This document shows, one piece after another, positions 42,870 through 51,739 of a stretch of DNA of 64,000 nt. The position numbers and the translations under genes are program-made. The stretch is from a virus, in IMG/VR virus record IMGVR_UViG_3300020190_000035, positions 16,091 to 80,090 of that record. One strand, written 5' to 3'. Each line of letters opens with the position of its first letter. Positions within the stretch are counted from its first letter, which is position 1. The notes under the pieces were generated by a model. It was given only the letters and a program-made list of their open reading frames with translations, made no database searches and was not told the DNA's origin.

Positions 42870-44813
42870 CTTATTTTCTAGAATTTCTAATCTTTCTATT
42901 ATTTCCTTAACAGCTGAAGATAATAGTGTTGTTATCATACTATAGTTCAACGCTTGATGAACTGGTTGACCATCTTCTGATATTTTATCTTTCACACCTA
43001 CCACTGCGTAGGGCATTATTTCCTGAACTTCGTGGGCTATAAAACCAATTGCTTGCTCTTCTGGTTTATGTAGATAGGTAAACCTTAAGGGGTTCAATTT
43101 TTTCACTAAACTACATGAGTCAATAATAGATTCAAAATTTTCCTTTATTCTATAATCGGAAAACGTAATAAATGCCTTTGCATAAACATTAACCCCCACA
43201 GCATTATTCAAACCTTCTGTAAAATATAGGGCGTCGCTGCCACCTAATCTAATTTGAGCAGAATATGTTCCATTCTGTGCTTTAAAACCTAATGAAACAT
43301 TAGCATTGGATGTATTCATGATTACATTGGCACTGTTGACATCTGCTGCATTTGCAGCTGTATCTAGATGAAGGTCTGATGCAATAATTCTAACATTTGT
43401 TGTGTCGTTATAATTTCTAAAATAGAAAAAATTAGCACCGCCGCCAGAACGTATTTGACCCGTATCGTTATCAGTGGTCCCTCTAAAGGCTATTGAACAG
43501 TTTCCAGTTGTATCAGCTCTGGCTATAATATTAGCGGTTCTCCAATCTGTGGTTACATTTTTTCTTACATCTATGGTTCCATCTAAGACTTGTAAATATG
43601 CTCCAGCTTCTAATCTTACTCCAGTTGTTCCAATATCTCCAGGATAGTAACCAATACTCATTGTTGAACCTTGAGCGCTCACTTTGATAGCACCAGTACT
43701 AGTTATTAATCCATAATCTGTTGAGCTGGCTGGATTAAAAGTAATAGTTGATGTATCACCGGAACCAGAAGAATATAAGTTGAATGAAGTCTCACTGAGA
43801 ACAATTCTTTTGCCACTAGATGCAGTTTGAACTGTTCCGCCTGTTACTGTTGCACCAGATATTGTACCACCAGATATTGTGCCACTTGCTGTAATTGTTC
43901 CGGTAAATGTTCCTGAGCTAGCATTAATTTCACCACTGACAGTAACTCCAGTAGCAGTTAGCGCACCTGAGCTAGAAACTTTAAAAGGTGCGGAAGCGTA
44001 GCTTGCATTACCTAGCCACATGTTACCATTTGCATCTACATGAAAGGATGTTGAATCTGATCCACCTATATCAATAGTTGCACCGACAACCGCTCCCCTG
44101 ACTGTAACATTATTAAATTCAGCTAAACCATCACCTCTAATTAACCAACCAGTTGAACCAGACTGATAATTAGATGTTCTTAATACAGCCATATTTGCTG
44201 GTGGAGTATAAGAGTATGTAGTTCCTGGCTGAGTTAGAATGATTTCATGTGCACCGATTGTTCCTGCAGTTATTTTTGCTGCGGTGAGTGAGCCAATGAA
44301 TTCCTCATCAATAAGAGGAGTATCACCAGAAGCTACAATAGAAGTCCAATCACTAATATTTCCTGCGCTATCTATTGCGCGAACCCTTCCGTAGTATTTA
44401 ACTGGATTGGTTACAGAAGAAGTGCTGGTAGTTGCGCTGTTATCATCGACTGATACTAGAAAAACATTTGTTTGCACAAAGCCAGTTCTATGGGGAGTTA
44501 GCGGAGTTGCAGCAGAAATAACTTGATACCCGCCTCCAACACTTTCTATTTGCTCCTGCTTATAAAGTTCGTATTCGTATTTAGCTGTATCTTCGTCAAC
44601 ACTATCAGTATATTTAAATAAAACATTTAAGAATGACGCCGCTAAAACTAGGTTGGTTGGAGCATTTGGAATAGTAGAATCTGTTGGTGTAGAAAATCTT
44701 ACAGAATCAGTATATGCCGAAACAACATTGACATCATTGTTCTTGCTTCTAACTGTAACAATATATTCTTTATTTGGTTTTAGATTTTCTATATTTACAG
44801 GTATAATAGCCAT
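42867..44813 (-). CDS. Tail fibre with FN3-like domain and S74 self-cleaving chaperone
   Basis: 648 residues. Residues 1-60 and 60-180 look like fibronectin-III-type domains (LKPNKEYIVTVRSKNNDV; NAPTNLVLAASFLNVLFKYT). The middle holds Gly/Thr beta repeats (GTFTGTITASGTISGGTISG). The last 97 residues are an intramolecular chaperone of the peptidase S74 type: SDYRIKEN (Ser552, Lys557) marks the self-cleavage site, then NPLRFTYL, AIGFIAHEVQEIMP and a final helix. These chaperones help the trimeric fibre fold and are then cut off. It overlaps the upstream gene by one base. Confidence 0.85.
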   Translation of the reverse strand: MAIIPVNIENLKPNKEYIVTVRSKNNDVNVVSAYTDSVRFSTPTDSTIPNAPTNLVLAASFLNVLFKYTDSVDEDTAKYEYELYKQEQIESVGGGYQVISAATPLTPHRTGFVQTNVFLVSVDDNSATTSTSSVTNPVKYYGRVRAIDSAGNISDWTSIVASGDTPLIDEEFIGSLTAAKITAGTIGAHEIILTQPGTTYSYTPPANMAVLRTSNYQSGSTGWLIRGDGLAEFNNVTVRGAVVGATIDIGGSDSTSFHVDANGNMWLGNASYASAPFKVSSSGALTATGVTVSGEINASSGTFTGTITASGTISGGTISGATVTGGTVQTASSGKRIVLSETSFNLYSSGSGDTSTITFNPASSTDYGLITSTGAIKVSAQGSTMSIGYYPGDIGTTGVRLEAGAYLQVLDGTIDVRKNVTTDWRTANIIARADTTGNCSIAFRGTTDNDTGQIRSGGGANFFYFRNYNDTTNVRIIASDLHLDTAANAADVNSANVIMNTSNANVSLGFKAQNGTYSAQIRLGGSDALYFTEGLNNAVGVNVYAKAFITFSDYRIKENFESIIDSCSLVKKLNPLRFTYLHKPEEQAIGFIAHEVQEIMPYAVVGVKDKISEDGQPVHQALNYSMITTLLSSAVKEIIERLEILENK

Positions 44814-45751
44814 TATCTAAGCCCACCTATCTTTGTAAAACTATTATCTATTTGATTTATTAATTCGGTTCCGACTTTAAGATAAAGATTATAGCTAAAA
44901 GAATATTTAGATATTTTAATATTATTTCCTCTAGAACCAATATTTTTTTCATATAATACTTCTAGTTCAGCTACGTGATCTTTTTCTTCAAAATCTAATT
45001 TTGAAAATAATTCTATATTATCTGAAAAACTTGAAGAAAAACAATCTATTGTTTGCCAATCTAATGCAAGCACTGCTGGTGTTTCGGCATTTTGTAATGC
45101 TGTAAATTTAATTCTAAATTTTCCATAGTTAATTCCCTTTGAACCATACAACGTAAACTTTGGCCCAGAAAAATTAATATATAATTTAGATCCGGGTTTA
45201 TTTGACAAGCCATTGTCCCAATCTGTCATTGAATTAATGAAAGAAAAATTATAACTTGAATCTGAATTTAAATTAACTTCATATTGATCTGTTGAAACTT
45301 CAGAGTAAAGTCCGCAATATGGATTAGGAGGTGATAAATTAACTTGATAATCATTAGTTCCAGCATTATCAACTTCATTAAGCTTTCTAAGATTTGGCGT
45401 TGCATAATAAACAAAGTAGCTACCTTGAATTTCATTTACGGCTGTATGTTCTTCTGCTGTTTCGAAATATATATAGTCTCCATTAATAACTGTTTTAACA
45501 GGATTAAAAGTTATACCTTTTTCATACACAACAACATAAGAATTGGCGTCTTCCAAAGTTTCCAGCGTTGAACTTTTGTATGTATTTATATTTAAATCTT
45601 TTATATTTGCAAAAAGCCAAAAATCAGCAGACAACGTATCCCTGGGTGTAAATTTAGAAATAGCCCTTTTACAGTAGGGATATGAATAGCTATAATTAGG
45701 AGTTGCAGAACTAATGCTTTGATCTAACTTAAAATATTTAAACCACGCCAT
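44813..45751 (-). CDS. Beta-rich structural protein, fibre-associated
   Basis: 312 residues, beta-rich with many Tyr, Asn and Ser (SSATPNYSYSYPYCKRAISK; YFVYYATPNLRKLN; DSSYNFSFINSMTDW). The C-terminal part (KFTLYGSKGINYGKFRIKFTAL) resembles a jelly-roll or carbohydrate-binding-type sandwich. It lies between the 593-residue protein and the S74 fibre with near-zero gaps. Probable fibre or fibre-network protein; family not recognised. Confidence 0.55.
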   Translation of the reverse strand: MAWFKYFKLDQSISSATPNYSYSYPYCKRAISKFTPRDTLSADFWLFANIKDLNINTYKSSTLETLEDANSYVVVYEKGITFNPVKTVINGDYIYFETAEEHTAVNEIQGSYFVYYATPNLRKLNEVDNAGTNDYQVNLSPPNPYCGLYSEVSTDQYEVNLNSDSSYNFSFINSMTDWDNGLSNKPGSKLYINFSGPKFTLYGSKGINYGKFRIKFTALQNAETPAVLALDWQTIDCFSSSFSDNIELFSKLDFEEKDHVAELEVLYEKNIGSRGNNIKISKYSFSYNLYLKVGTELINQIDNSFTKIGGLR

Positions 45752-45752
45752 A

Positions 45753-47534
45753 TTAAGTTACTTCCGTATAAATAATTTCATATTCATAATTATCTATTAT
45801 ATCATCAACTACTTCTATATTCAGAACTGCATCACACCTAGGTAAACCATTAACAATATCTACAATAAATTGGCTGACACTTATTGATACTGGCTTCTTC
45901 GCAGCATCTAGGCTATAATCTACACTTCTAGCCAAACTATAATCAATATCCAAAGAAGATATCTTCTTAGAGCCATCTGCGCCAGTATGCGCATGATCAC
46001 TTAGGTCTACTCCATCTATAGTAATACCTTCTGCAACTTCTATATCACCAATAATTTTCCCACCATCTTTTAATAAATATTGAGGATGATCATTTTGATC
46101 TAATCCAGATAAAAGTTGGTGATCTGATTGAACTACATCTTTTCTTGTTAAGGAAATAATTGCTCCATCAAATATTTGAGCATATACGTCATTATCTACA
46201 TTCAGCAGAACATTTGGCTTTGGCAACCCCTTAACGGAAAGCTGAGATATATAGTTGGCATATTTTCTTTTTTCATGAATTAACTGCATAAGGGAATCTG
46301 TTTTTCCCATAACTATATGATGTCTATCTACAACATCAGCCATGATTGAAGTAAAATTACCCTTTAAAAGAATTGAAGCCAGTAACATTTCTTCAGTTAA
46401 AAATGGAAATCTTTTCTTAAAAGAAGTTGTTTCATAATCCAAATCAAAGGGACTTCCTATTTCAGAAGAAAATTTTAATCCAGGAGCTAAATATCTTGTA
46501 TAAAAAATTACAGAGTTCTCTTCTAAATCTCTCTTTAATGATTGTAATATGTCTTCTATTTCTGAATCTACAGCGTTTAATTTAATCGCAAAAAAAGCTT
46601 GAAATTTTGCGGCATGTTCTTTTGAGATTTTATCCAATTCGGTTGAGGGAATCGCTCCTGGTTTGGATACGATTGTTTTTGCAATCCTGCTCGAATAATG
46701 TTTGGCCGTTTTACACCATGAGTCGTAGTGCGATGCGACTTTTTGCTGCAGTTCGTTTTCATAAACCTCCCTAAAATCTTGGTTTAAAGATAATTGTATT
46801 GCATATACTTCTCTCTGAAGAGACTTTAATAATTTTCTGAATTGTAGAAAATATGAAAAGGTAGAGTGAGCTATAGAATAATAAAACTCTTCTAAAAATT
46901 TTCTTGAAGAGGTAGAGTTTAACTTTTCCGCAAACATTATTTGTTGAAAATTGATATGACCAGGAATTGGTATTCTCAACTTTACCATTTCGTCTTTACG
47001 ATCTTTGTACACATCGCTGTTTGGAGGTGGATAAGGAAGTATTGTAGCAATGTCATCAGATTCTTCTAGATCTTTTTCTGACACATCTATTTCATTTGAT
47101 TGTGGTAAATTTTGCGATGAATTTATCTTTAAAGAATCTGCTACACGCTGATTATAAACTGCTACAGCTTGAGGCTGTGTTGTATAAAGGTTTCTATGCA
47201 GTTCGTTCCAAAGATTTTGATGTGCCACCAAAAGATCATTATTGATATTAGGATTAATATAAACTTTTTTCATCAAGTTTTCAATATCATTAATCGTGTC
47301 AGTTATGAGCATCTGAGCTGATTCTGATTCTTTTCTAACAAAATCTATAGGTATAGAATATGCCTGTTTAATTCCAGATTCTGCTGTTCTATTATAGGCT
47401 TTTTCTCCTACAGCTTTATAGGCTTCTGCTCCTGTGGGATTTGTAAATGGAGCATCTTGGAATTTATAATCCCCATAAATATTATTTGGAACTTGTGAAT
47501 AAGATTCCTGATAATTTACACCAATATCACTCAT
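45753..47534 (-). CDS. Virion protein with helical body and fibre-like C-terminus
   Basis: 593 residues. Most is helical (YSIAHSTFSYFLQFRKLLKS; GAIPSTELDKISKEHAAKFQ) with little similarity that I recognise. From about residue 485 it changes to a short fibre-like part: SDHQLLSGLDQNDHPQYLLK, then DGGKIIGDIEVAEGITIDGV and DLSDHAHTGADGSKKISSLD, a block often seen in phage fibre-base proteins. Overlaps the terminase stop by one base. Perhaps an attachment base for fibres on head or neck. An internal TGATATAAT at 45796-45804 (minus) could serve the next gene. Confidence 0.55.
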   Translation of the reverse strand: MSDIGVNYQESYSQVPNNIYGDYKFQDAPFTNPTGAEAYKAVGEKAYNRTAESGIKQAYSIPIDFVRKESESAQMLITDTINDIENLMKKVYINPNINNDLLVAHQNLWNELHRNLYTTQPQAVAVYNQRVADSLKINSSQNLPQSNEIDVSEKDLEESDDIATILPYPPPNSDVYKDRKDEMVKLRIPIPGHINFQQIMFAEKLNSTSSRKFLEEFYYSIAHSTFSYFLQFRKLLKSLQREVYAIQLSLNQDFREVYENELQQKVASHYDSWCKTAKHYSSRIAKTIVSKPGAIPSTELDKISKEHAAKFQAFFAIKLNAVDSEIEDILQSLKRDLEENSVIFYTRYLAPGLKFSSEIGSPFDLDYETTSFKKRFPFLTEEMLLASILLKGNFTSIMADVVDRHHIVMGKTDSLMQLIHEKRKYANYISQLSVKGLPKPNVLLNVDNDVYAQIFDGAIISLTRKDVVQSDHQLLSGLDQNDHPQYLLKDGGKIIGDIEVAEGITIDGVDLSDHAHTGADGSKKISSLDIDYSLARSVDYSLDAAKKPVSISVSQFIVDIVNGLPRCDAVLNIEVVDDIIDNYEYEIIYTEVT

Positions 47535-49390
47535 TAAAACATCCTTCTTACTCTTTTAGAAGAAGTAGATCTACGAAAACCTGTTGAAGGATTCAGTGCA
47601 TCAACTCGACCACTAATTATAACTTTATTTTTTTCATCATCTTCTTTATCTACTTTTTTATTGTCTGGAACAAAAAAATGATTAGAGAAAGTTTCAGTAT
47701 TTGTTGCATACTGCCCCTGAGAAAACTCTCCATAATTTTGCGTAATAGCCAACAAGGCTAGCATTAAAGCATCGTGTGCGTGATCCATCGCAGATCCTGC
47801 AGCCTCAAAAACTGGTCGACCAGTTTGAGTTGTGCGAACAACAACATAAGATATTAGCTGCATATATAGCTCTTCGTCAGAGTCTGGAATCATTAATTTT
47901 TCTTTTTCCAAAAACTGTCTAAGGTTATCGACCATAAATGGTTTCATTTCCTTTTTAACCATTAACTTAGTATATGGATCTCTTACGTCAATACTTTCAC
48001 CAAATGCAACACCTTTTATTTTTTCTTTCAATCCGGATCTAGGGTTCTCAACACCATGTTTCTTCAAAAGCTCTACTTGTACCTCTCCATATCCACGGTC
48101 TACATAAATGTGTTTTGGATTAAATATTTGATTAAGTTCAATAATTCTATCTACCGCTTTAGTCAAAGTATATTCTGATCTAGCAATTTCTTCTCGATAA
48201 CAAATTTTTGTTTTGCCTCTAAATGTAGAATTTTCATAATTCTCAGAACATACCTCTACAACAACAATATTTGTTCCGGCACCGTATTTATCCCAGTCAA
48301 CGCCAATTGTATGAAATGATCTAGCAGATGTTATTTCTGGAGTATAATTCCAGGAAGGAGAAATAAAAGCCCTATCAACAAACTTTCTAGGATAAACACC
48401 TTCGGAATCTTCGCCCCAATCAGCCTCAATTTCATGCCTATATCCATTGGGCGAATATTGCTCCCTAAATTCTTCTTCTTGCTCTTTAGAAAAATATGGA
48501 TTGCAATAACTCGGAAACCAAAATTCGGTAAACCTAGGTGATCTACACCATTCCCAAAATCTTTCCCGCCTTCCAGTTGGAGTAGATGCTCCAATCATCA
48601 CTTTATCAGGTTGATCTTCTGCTGTTTTTTGAAGCATGGCGTATAGGGCATCGAGATCATCTGCATGCATATAGTCCATTTCATCAAGAATAATTAAATG
48701 CGCTTCTTGACCACGAGCAACATCTGACTTGCCTCCTGATTTCATTCCTGAAGTGAAAAATCTAATTGTAGAACCATTTGAGAATTGAATCATAAATTGA
48801 GGACTAGTTACTTTTCTTGTTATAGAATCTATAACAACTTCATTCTTAGAGGCAATTCTAAGAATCTCCTGATAGATAAGTTCTACTTGCGTTTTCATTG
48901 GTGCAATAACTAAAGATCTACCATCTTTATGAGTATAACTGTAATGCAATAGCTGCACTGCTAGGCTAAATGTTTTACCTAAACGACGACCAGCTCTTAA
49001 AACTTTTCTTAAAGAAGGGTCTCTTAATATTAATATTTGATACACACGAAGGTTGGCTTCCAAAAATTGTTTTGCCCAAACTACAGGGTCTTTAGAAACA
49101 TGTAACTGTCGTTGATGATCTGCGCTAATTCCATCTGCCAATAAATCTAAATCAATTTCAAATGGTTCATCAATTAAAAGAGCTAATTCTCTGTTGGTTA
49201 TTTCTCTTTCTATAACAGGCATTCCGTTGTTCCACGATAGGTGAGATAATTTATTTTTAAATACCCATTCAATTCTGTTGACTTGCTTAATAAGTTCAGG
49301 ATCTTGGATGCGAATTATTTCAAGTAAATCTTCTCTAGACAATTTTTGTAAGGCACTTCTAAATTCTTGTGTTTTTGTAAATATACTCAT
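47534..49390 (-). CDS. terL: Terminase large subunit
   Basis: 618 residues; the ATP-driven motor and nuclease that packages the genome. ATPase: Walker A AGRRLGKT (133-140), Walker B LIILDEMD (232-239), coupling motif GASTPTGRRE. RNase H-like nuclease: D365 (IGVDWDKYG), D431 (HIYVDRGYG) and D536/D540 (MDHAHDALMLALL). All catalytic residues are present. It is followed by fibre genes rather than the portal. No clear small terminase is adjacent; the 238-residue gene at 55252 is one possible candidate. Confidence 0.93.
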   Translation of the reverse strand: MSIFTKTQEFRSALQKLSREDLLEIIRIQDPELIKQVNRIEWVFKNKLSHLSWNNGMPVIEREITNRELALLIDEPFEIDLDLLADGISADHQRQLHVSKDPVVWAKQFLEANLRVYQILILRDPSLRKVLRAGRRLGKTFSLAVQLLHYSYTHKDGRSLVIAPMKTQVELIYQEILRIASKNEVVIDSITRKVTSPQFMIQFSNGSTIRFFTSGMKSGGKSDVARGQEAHLIILDEMDYMHADDLDALYAMLQKTAEDQPDKVMIGASTPTGRRERFWEWCRSPRFTEFWFPSYCNPYFSKEQEEEFREQYSPNGYRHEIEADWGEDSEGVYPRKFVDRAFISPSWNYTPEITSARSFHTIGVDWDKYGAGTNIVVVEVCSENYENSTFRGKTKICYREEIARSEYTLTKAVDRIIELNQIFNPKHIYVDRGYGEVQVELLKKHGVENPRSGLKEKIKGVAFGESIDVRDPYTKLMVKKEMKPFMVDNLRQFLEKEKLMIPDSDEELYMQLISYVVVRTTQTGRPVFEAAGSAMDHAHDALMLALLAITQNYGEFSQGQYATNTETFSNHFFVPDNKKVDKEDDEKNKVIISGRVDALNPSTGFRRSTSSKRVRRMF

Positions 49391-49392
49391 AA

Positions 49393-50871
49393 TTATCCAT
49401 AATGCGCAGCCATCATTGCGCCCTCTGTACCTAGCATGCTTCTTGCGTTTAGTCTAGAATTTTGTATTGCCTGAACACCTCTAGCTCTAGAAGTTGCTGC
49501 AGCTTCGGTATCCCTAAAGCCCATTCCAAATGTTGGTTTGGCTATAGAACCTTGTAAAGATTTATTTGCATCTCTTGTAAAATTGATTCCACTCTTAACT
49601 AATTCTCCGCCGAGCCGAGCAAGGTCGTATGCCAATGATGCTGCAGCGACGACCTGAAGACCGGGCATTGCTAGTGCAGCCCCTCTCATTGCCATCATTC
49701 CAGCTGCGCCCTTACCACCAAGCTTTAATGCTGTCCTTGCTCCAACTTGAGAGAAAAACTTTTCTCCTCCAGTTGATCTAAGAAATGATACCGCTTCGTC
49801 TGCTCCTTTTAAAACCTGACCACTTGCTAACTTTATTCCATCGTCACCAAAAGATTGAACAGCTTTAGCAAATGCATCTTCTGCTGCCTTTGCACCTTGT
49901 GCTGCTCTGCCAACTAATCCAGGTTGACCACCAAAACCTAGTGCACCACGAGAATATCCGGCTAAATATCCCGTTGCTGCACCCGCTAGAGCAGAAGCTT
50001 GAAGATTACCACGAACACCAAGAGCGCCGGCTCCTGTAGCTGCGTTATATCCCCCTAAGCCAACTGCTGTTTGAGCTGCTGTTTGTCCAGCCGGAGCGAC
50101 AATTCCCATACCCATACTTTTAGGTATAATCCGCCCAAACTGTCCACCAGAAACAGTTAAGCCTGCTGGTGAATTTATTCTTAAAAGCGAGGAAGTGGCA
50201 GTATCTATTTTTCCAAGTTTTGCTGCGGCCCGAGAAGATCCTTTAAGTGCTCTTCTTTCTAAAGCGTCTGTTTTAACTCCTGCGGATATGCCGGAAAGCA
50301 GTCCTGGACCAAAAGCCTTTTCTCCTTCAACTAGAGGATTGTTACCTAAAATTTTGCCAGCTAGCCTTTGTCCATGCTTACTGTTCAAGAGCTTATATCC
50401 ACCAAACATTGAATATGCTCCAGCTTTTTCTCCAGCAAAAATAGTTTGAGAATGACCTCTAAAGAAAGCTCTAGGATTTGCTGTTATATTATTAACTCTT
50501 GAAGATCTTAAAAATGGAGTTTTTCCTGCAGCTCTAGCGCTAGTTTGTCTTGATGAAGAGCCCATAAAATGAGAATCCATGGCGTCAGACATGTGTCCGC
50601 CAACCATAATCCTGTGCTTAGAAGCTCTTTTGGCTAATCTTTTTTGACGTCTTGCACTTAAAACTTTTTGAGGATCACCAAGATCATCCATGAATCCGCC
50701 ATACATCATTGTATTTGAGCCTCTCATGGAACCAAATGCAATAGTTGTACTCAAACCAGGTAGATGTTCCATCATCCTAAAGCCCAAAGGAACATCAGGG
50801 GTATCAACAAAAGTTGACTCGTTTAATGGGCCTATTGACTGACTATATCCAGTTGGATCACCTAAGGGCAT
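49393..50871 (-). CDS. Gly/Ala-rich virion protein (internal or ejection candidate)
   Basis: 492 residues, rich in Gly, Ala, Arg and Ser. The N-terminal 110 residues are Met/His/Gly-rich. The centre and C-terminal half hold long low-complexity Gly/Ala helices (ALAGAATGYLAGYSRGALGF; GGKGAAGMMAMRGAALAMPG; LQVVAAASLAYDLARLGGEL), some hydrophobic enough to touch membranes. No signal peptide. Neighbours at 50871 and 51740 also have such stretches, so they may form one functional set, such as proteins ejected with DNA. It follows the next gene with a one-base overlap. Family unknown. Confidence 0.5.
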   Translation of the reverse strand: MPLGDPTGYSQSIGPLNESTFVDTPDVPLGFRMMEHLPGLSTTIAFGSMRGSNTMMYGGFMDDLGDPQKVLSARRQKRLAKRASKHRIMVGGHMSDAMDSHFMGSSSRQTSARAAGKTPFLRSSRVNNITANPRAFFRGHSQTIFAGEKAGAYSMFGGYKLLNSKHGQRLAGKILGNNPLVEGEKAFGPGLLSGISAGVKTDALERRALKGSSRAAAKLGKIDTATSSLLRINSPAGLTVSGGQFGRIIPKSMGMGIVAPAGQTAAQTAVGLGGYNAATGAGALGVRGNLQASALAGAATGYLAGYSRGALGFGGQPGLVGRAAQGAKAAEDAFAKAVQSFGDDGIKLASGQVLKGADEAVSFLRSTGGEKFFSQVGARTALKLGGKGAAGMMAMRGAALAMPGLQVVAAASLAYDLARLGGELVKSGINFTRDANKSLQGSIAKPTFGMGFRDTEAAATSRARGVQAIQNSRLNARSMLGTEGAMMAAHYG

Positions 50872-51737
50872 CAGTATCCCCTTCTAGAGTTATGCATTCC
50901 GAGAACAATATCTCCACTAGCGTTCAATGTGCTCTGAGTATTTCTTGTTGTGGAGTATGGCGAATTTTGAAAAAACTCTCTGTTATTATTCATATAAGCT
51001 CCGACGCCAAGTGCTGGCAAAACTACTCCCACGTTTGCCCCAACAAAACCACCAACTAATCCGCCACTAATTTTTCCTATTTTAGATCCAGTTTTACCAA
51101 ATGCAGAACCTAAAAATGCTCCAGCTGCTACTCCCATCGTTCCAGTAACTGGACCGGTTGCAGTTCTTGCTGCAACCATAGCGGCACTAAACGTATCTGA
51201 ATTTATTGGTGGATTCGCAGCAAAATAATCCCCTGGGGCAGTCGCCTGTAACATGCGTCCACCAACTCCACCCATTAGTGTTCCAGCTAAAAATCTAGCA
51301 TCTAGGTCTCTTCCAGTAAAATATCTATCTGCTTCAGTATCATTAAAAGCTGCTTCAAACGCAGCATCTTTTACAGCTGGACCGACAGAAGAACCAAAGC
51401 CGATTGCGCCAGCGCCAATTGTCACACCAGCTATCCCGGCCCTACTTGAAGCAACTTCGCCTAGGGCTCCCCCTAAACCAGCTGCTGCTCCACGAGCAGC
51501 CCTTCCGGTACGGCCTTGAGCAAAACCTTGAGCTGTTCCTTGTAATTTTGGAATAAGCTCTTCATCTATTCTTTTGCCAACTGATTCAGAAACGTCATCA
51601 AACGTTTGCCTTGCTCTGCCGCGTAAACCAGCTGTTCTTGCAGAAGCTGATGCCCTTTGACTTTCAGCCATTGGCTTTATGGTATCATTAAATAAAGATG
51701 TAACTCTTTTACCTAAAGAACCCAAATTAACTGGCAT
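50871..51737 (-). CDS. Gly/Ala-rich protein with hydrophobic glycine-zipper segments
   Basis: 288 residues. N-terminus Arg/Ala-rich (AESQRASASARTAGLRGRAR). Then three hydrophobic Gly-zipper stretches: GAALGGALGEVASSRAG-like, GVTIGAGAIGFGSSVG, and near residue 210-250 GAFLGSAFGKTGSKIG and LVGGFVGANVGVVLPALGVG. Glycine zippers are common in pore-forming or membrane-associated proteins. Candidate internal or membrane-penetrating virion protein. Ends one base into the next gene; starts 2 bp after the exonuclease-like gene. Confidence 0.5.
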   Translation of the reverse strand: MPVNLGSLGKRVTSLFNDTIKPMAESQRASASARTAGLRGRARQTFDDVSESVGKRIDEELIPKLQGTAQGFAQGRTGRAARGAAAGLGGALGEVASSRAGIAGVTIGAGAIGFGSSVGPAVKDAAFEAAFNDTEADRYFTGRDLDARFLAGTLMGGVGGRMLQATAPGDYFAANPPINSDTFSAAMVAARTATGPVTGTMGVAAGAFLGSAFGKTGSKIGKISGGLVGGFVGANVGVVLPALGVGAYMNNNREFFQNSPYSTTRNTQSTLNASGDIVLGMHNSRRGY

Positions 51738-51739
51738 TA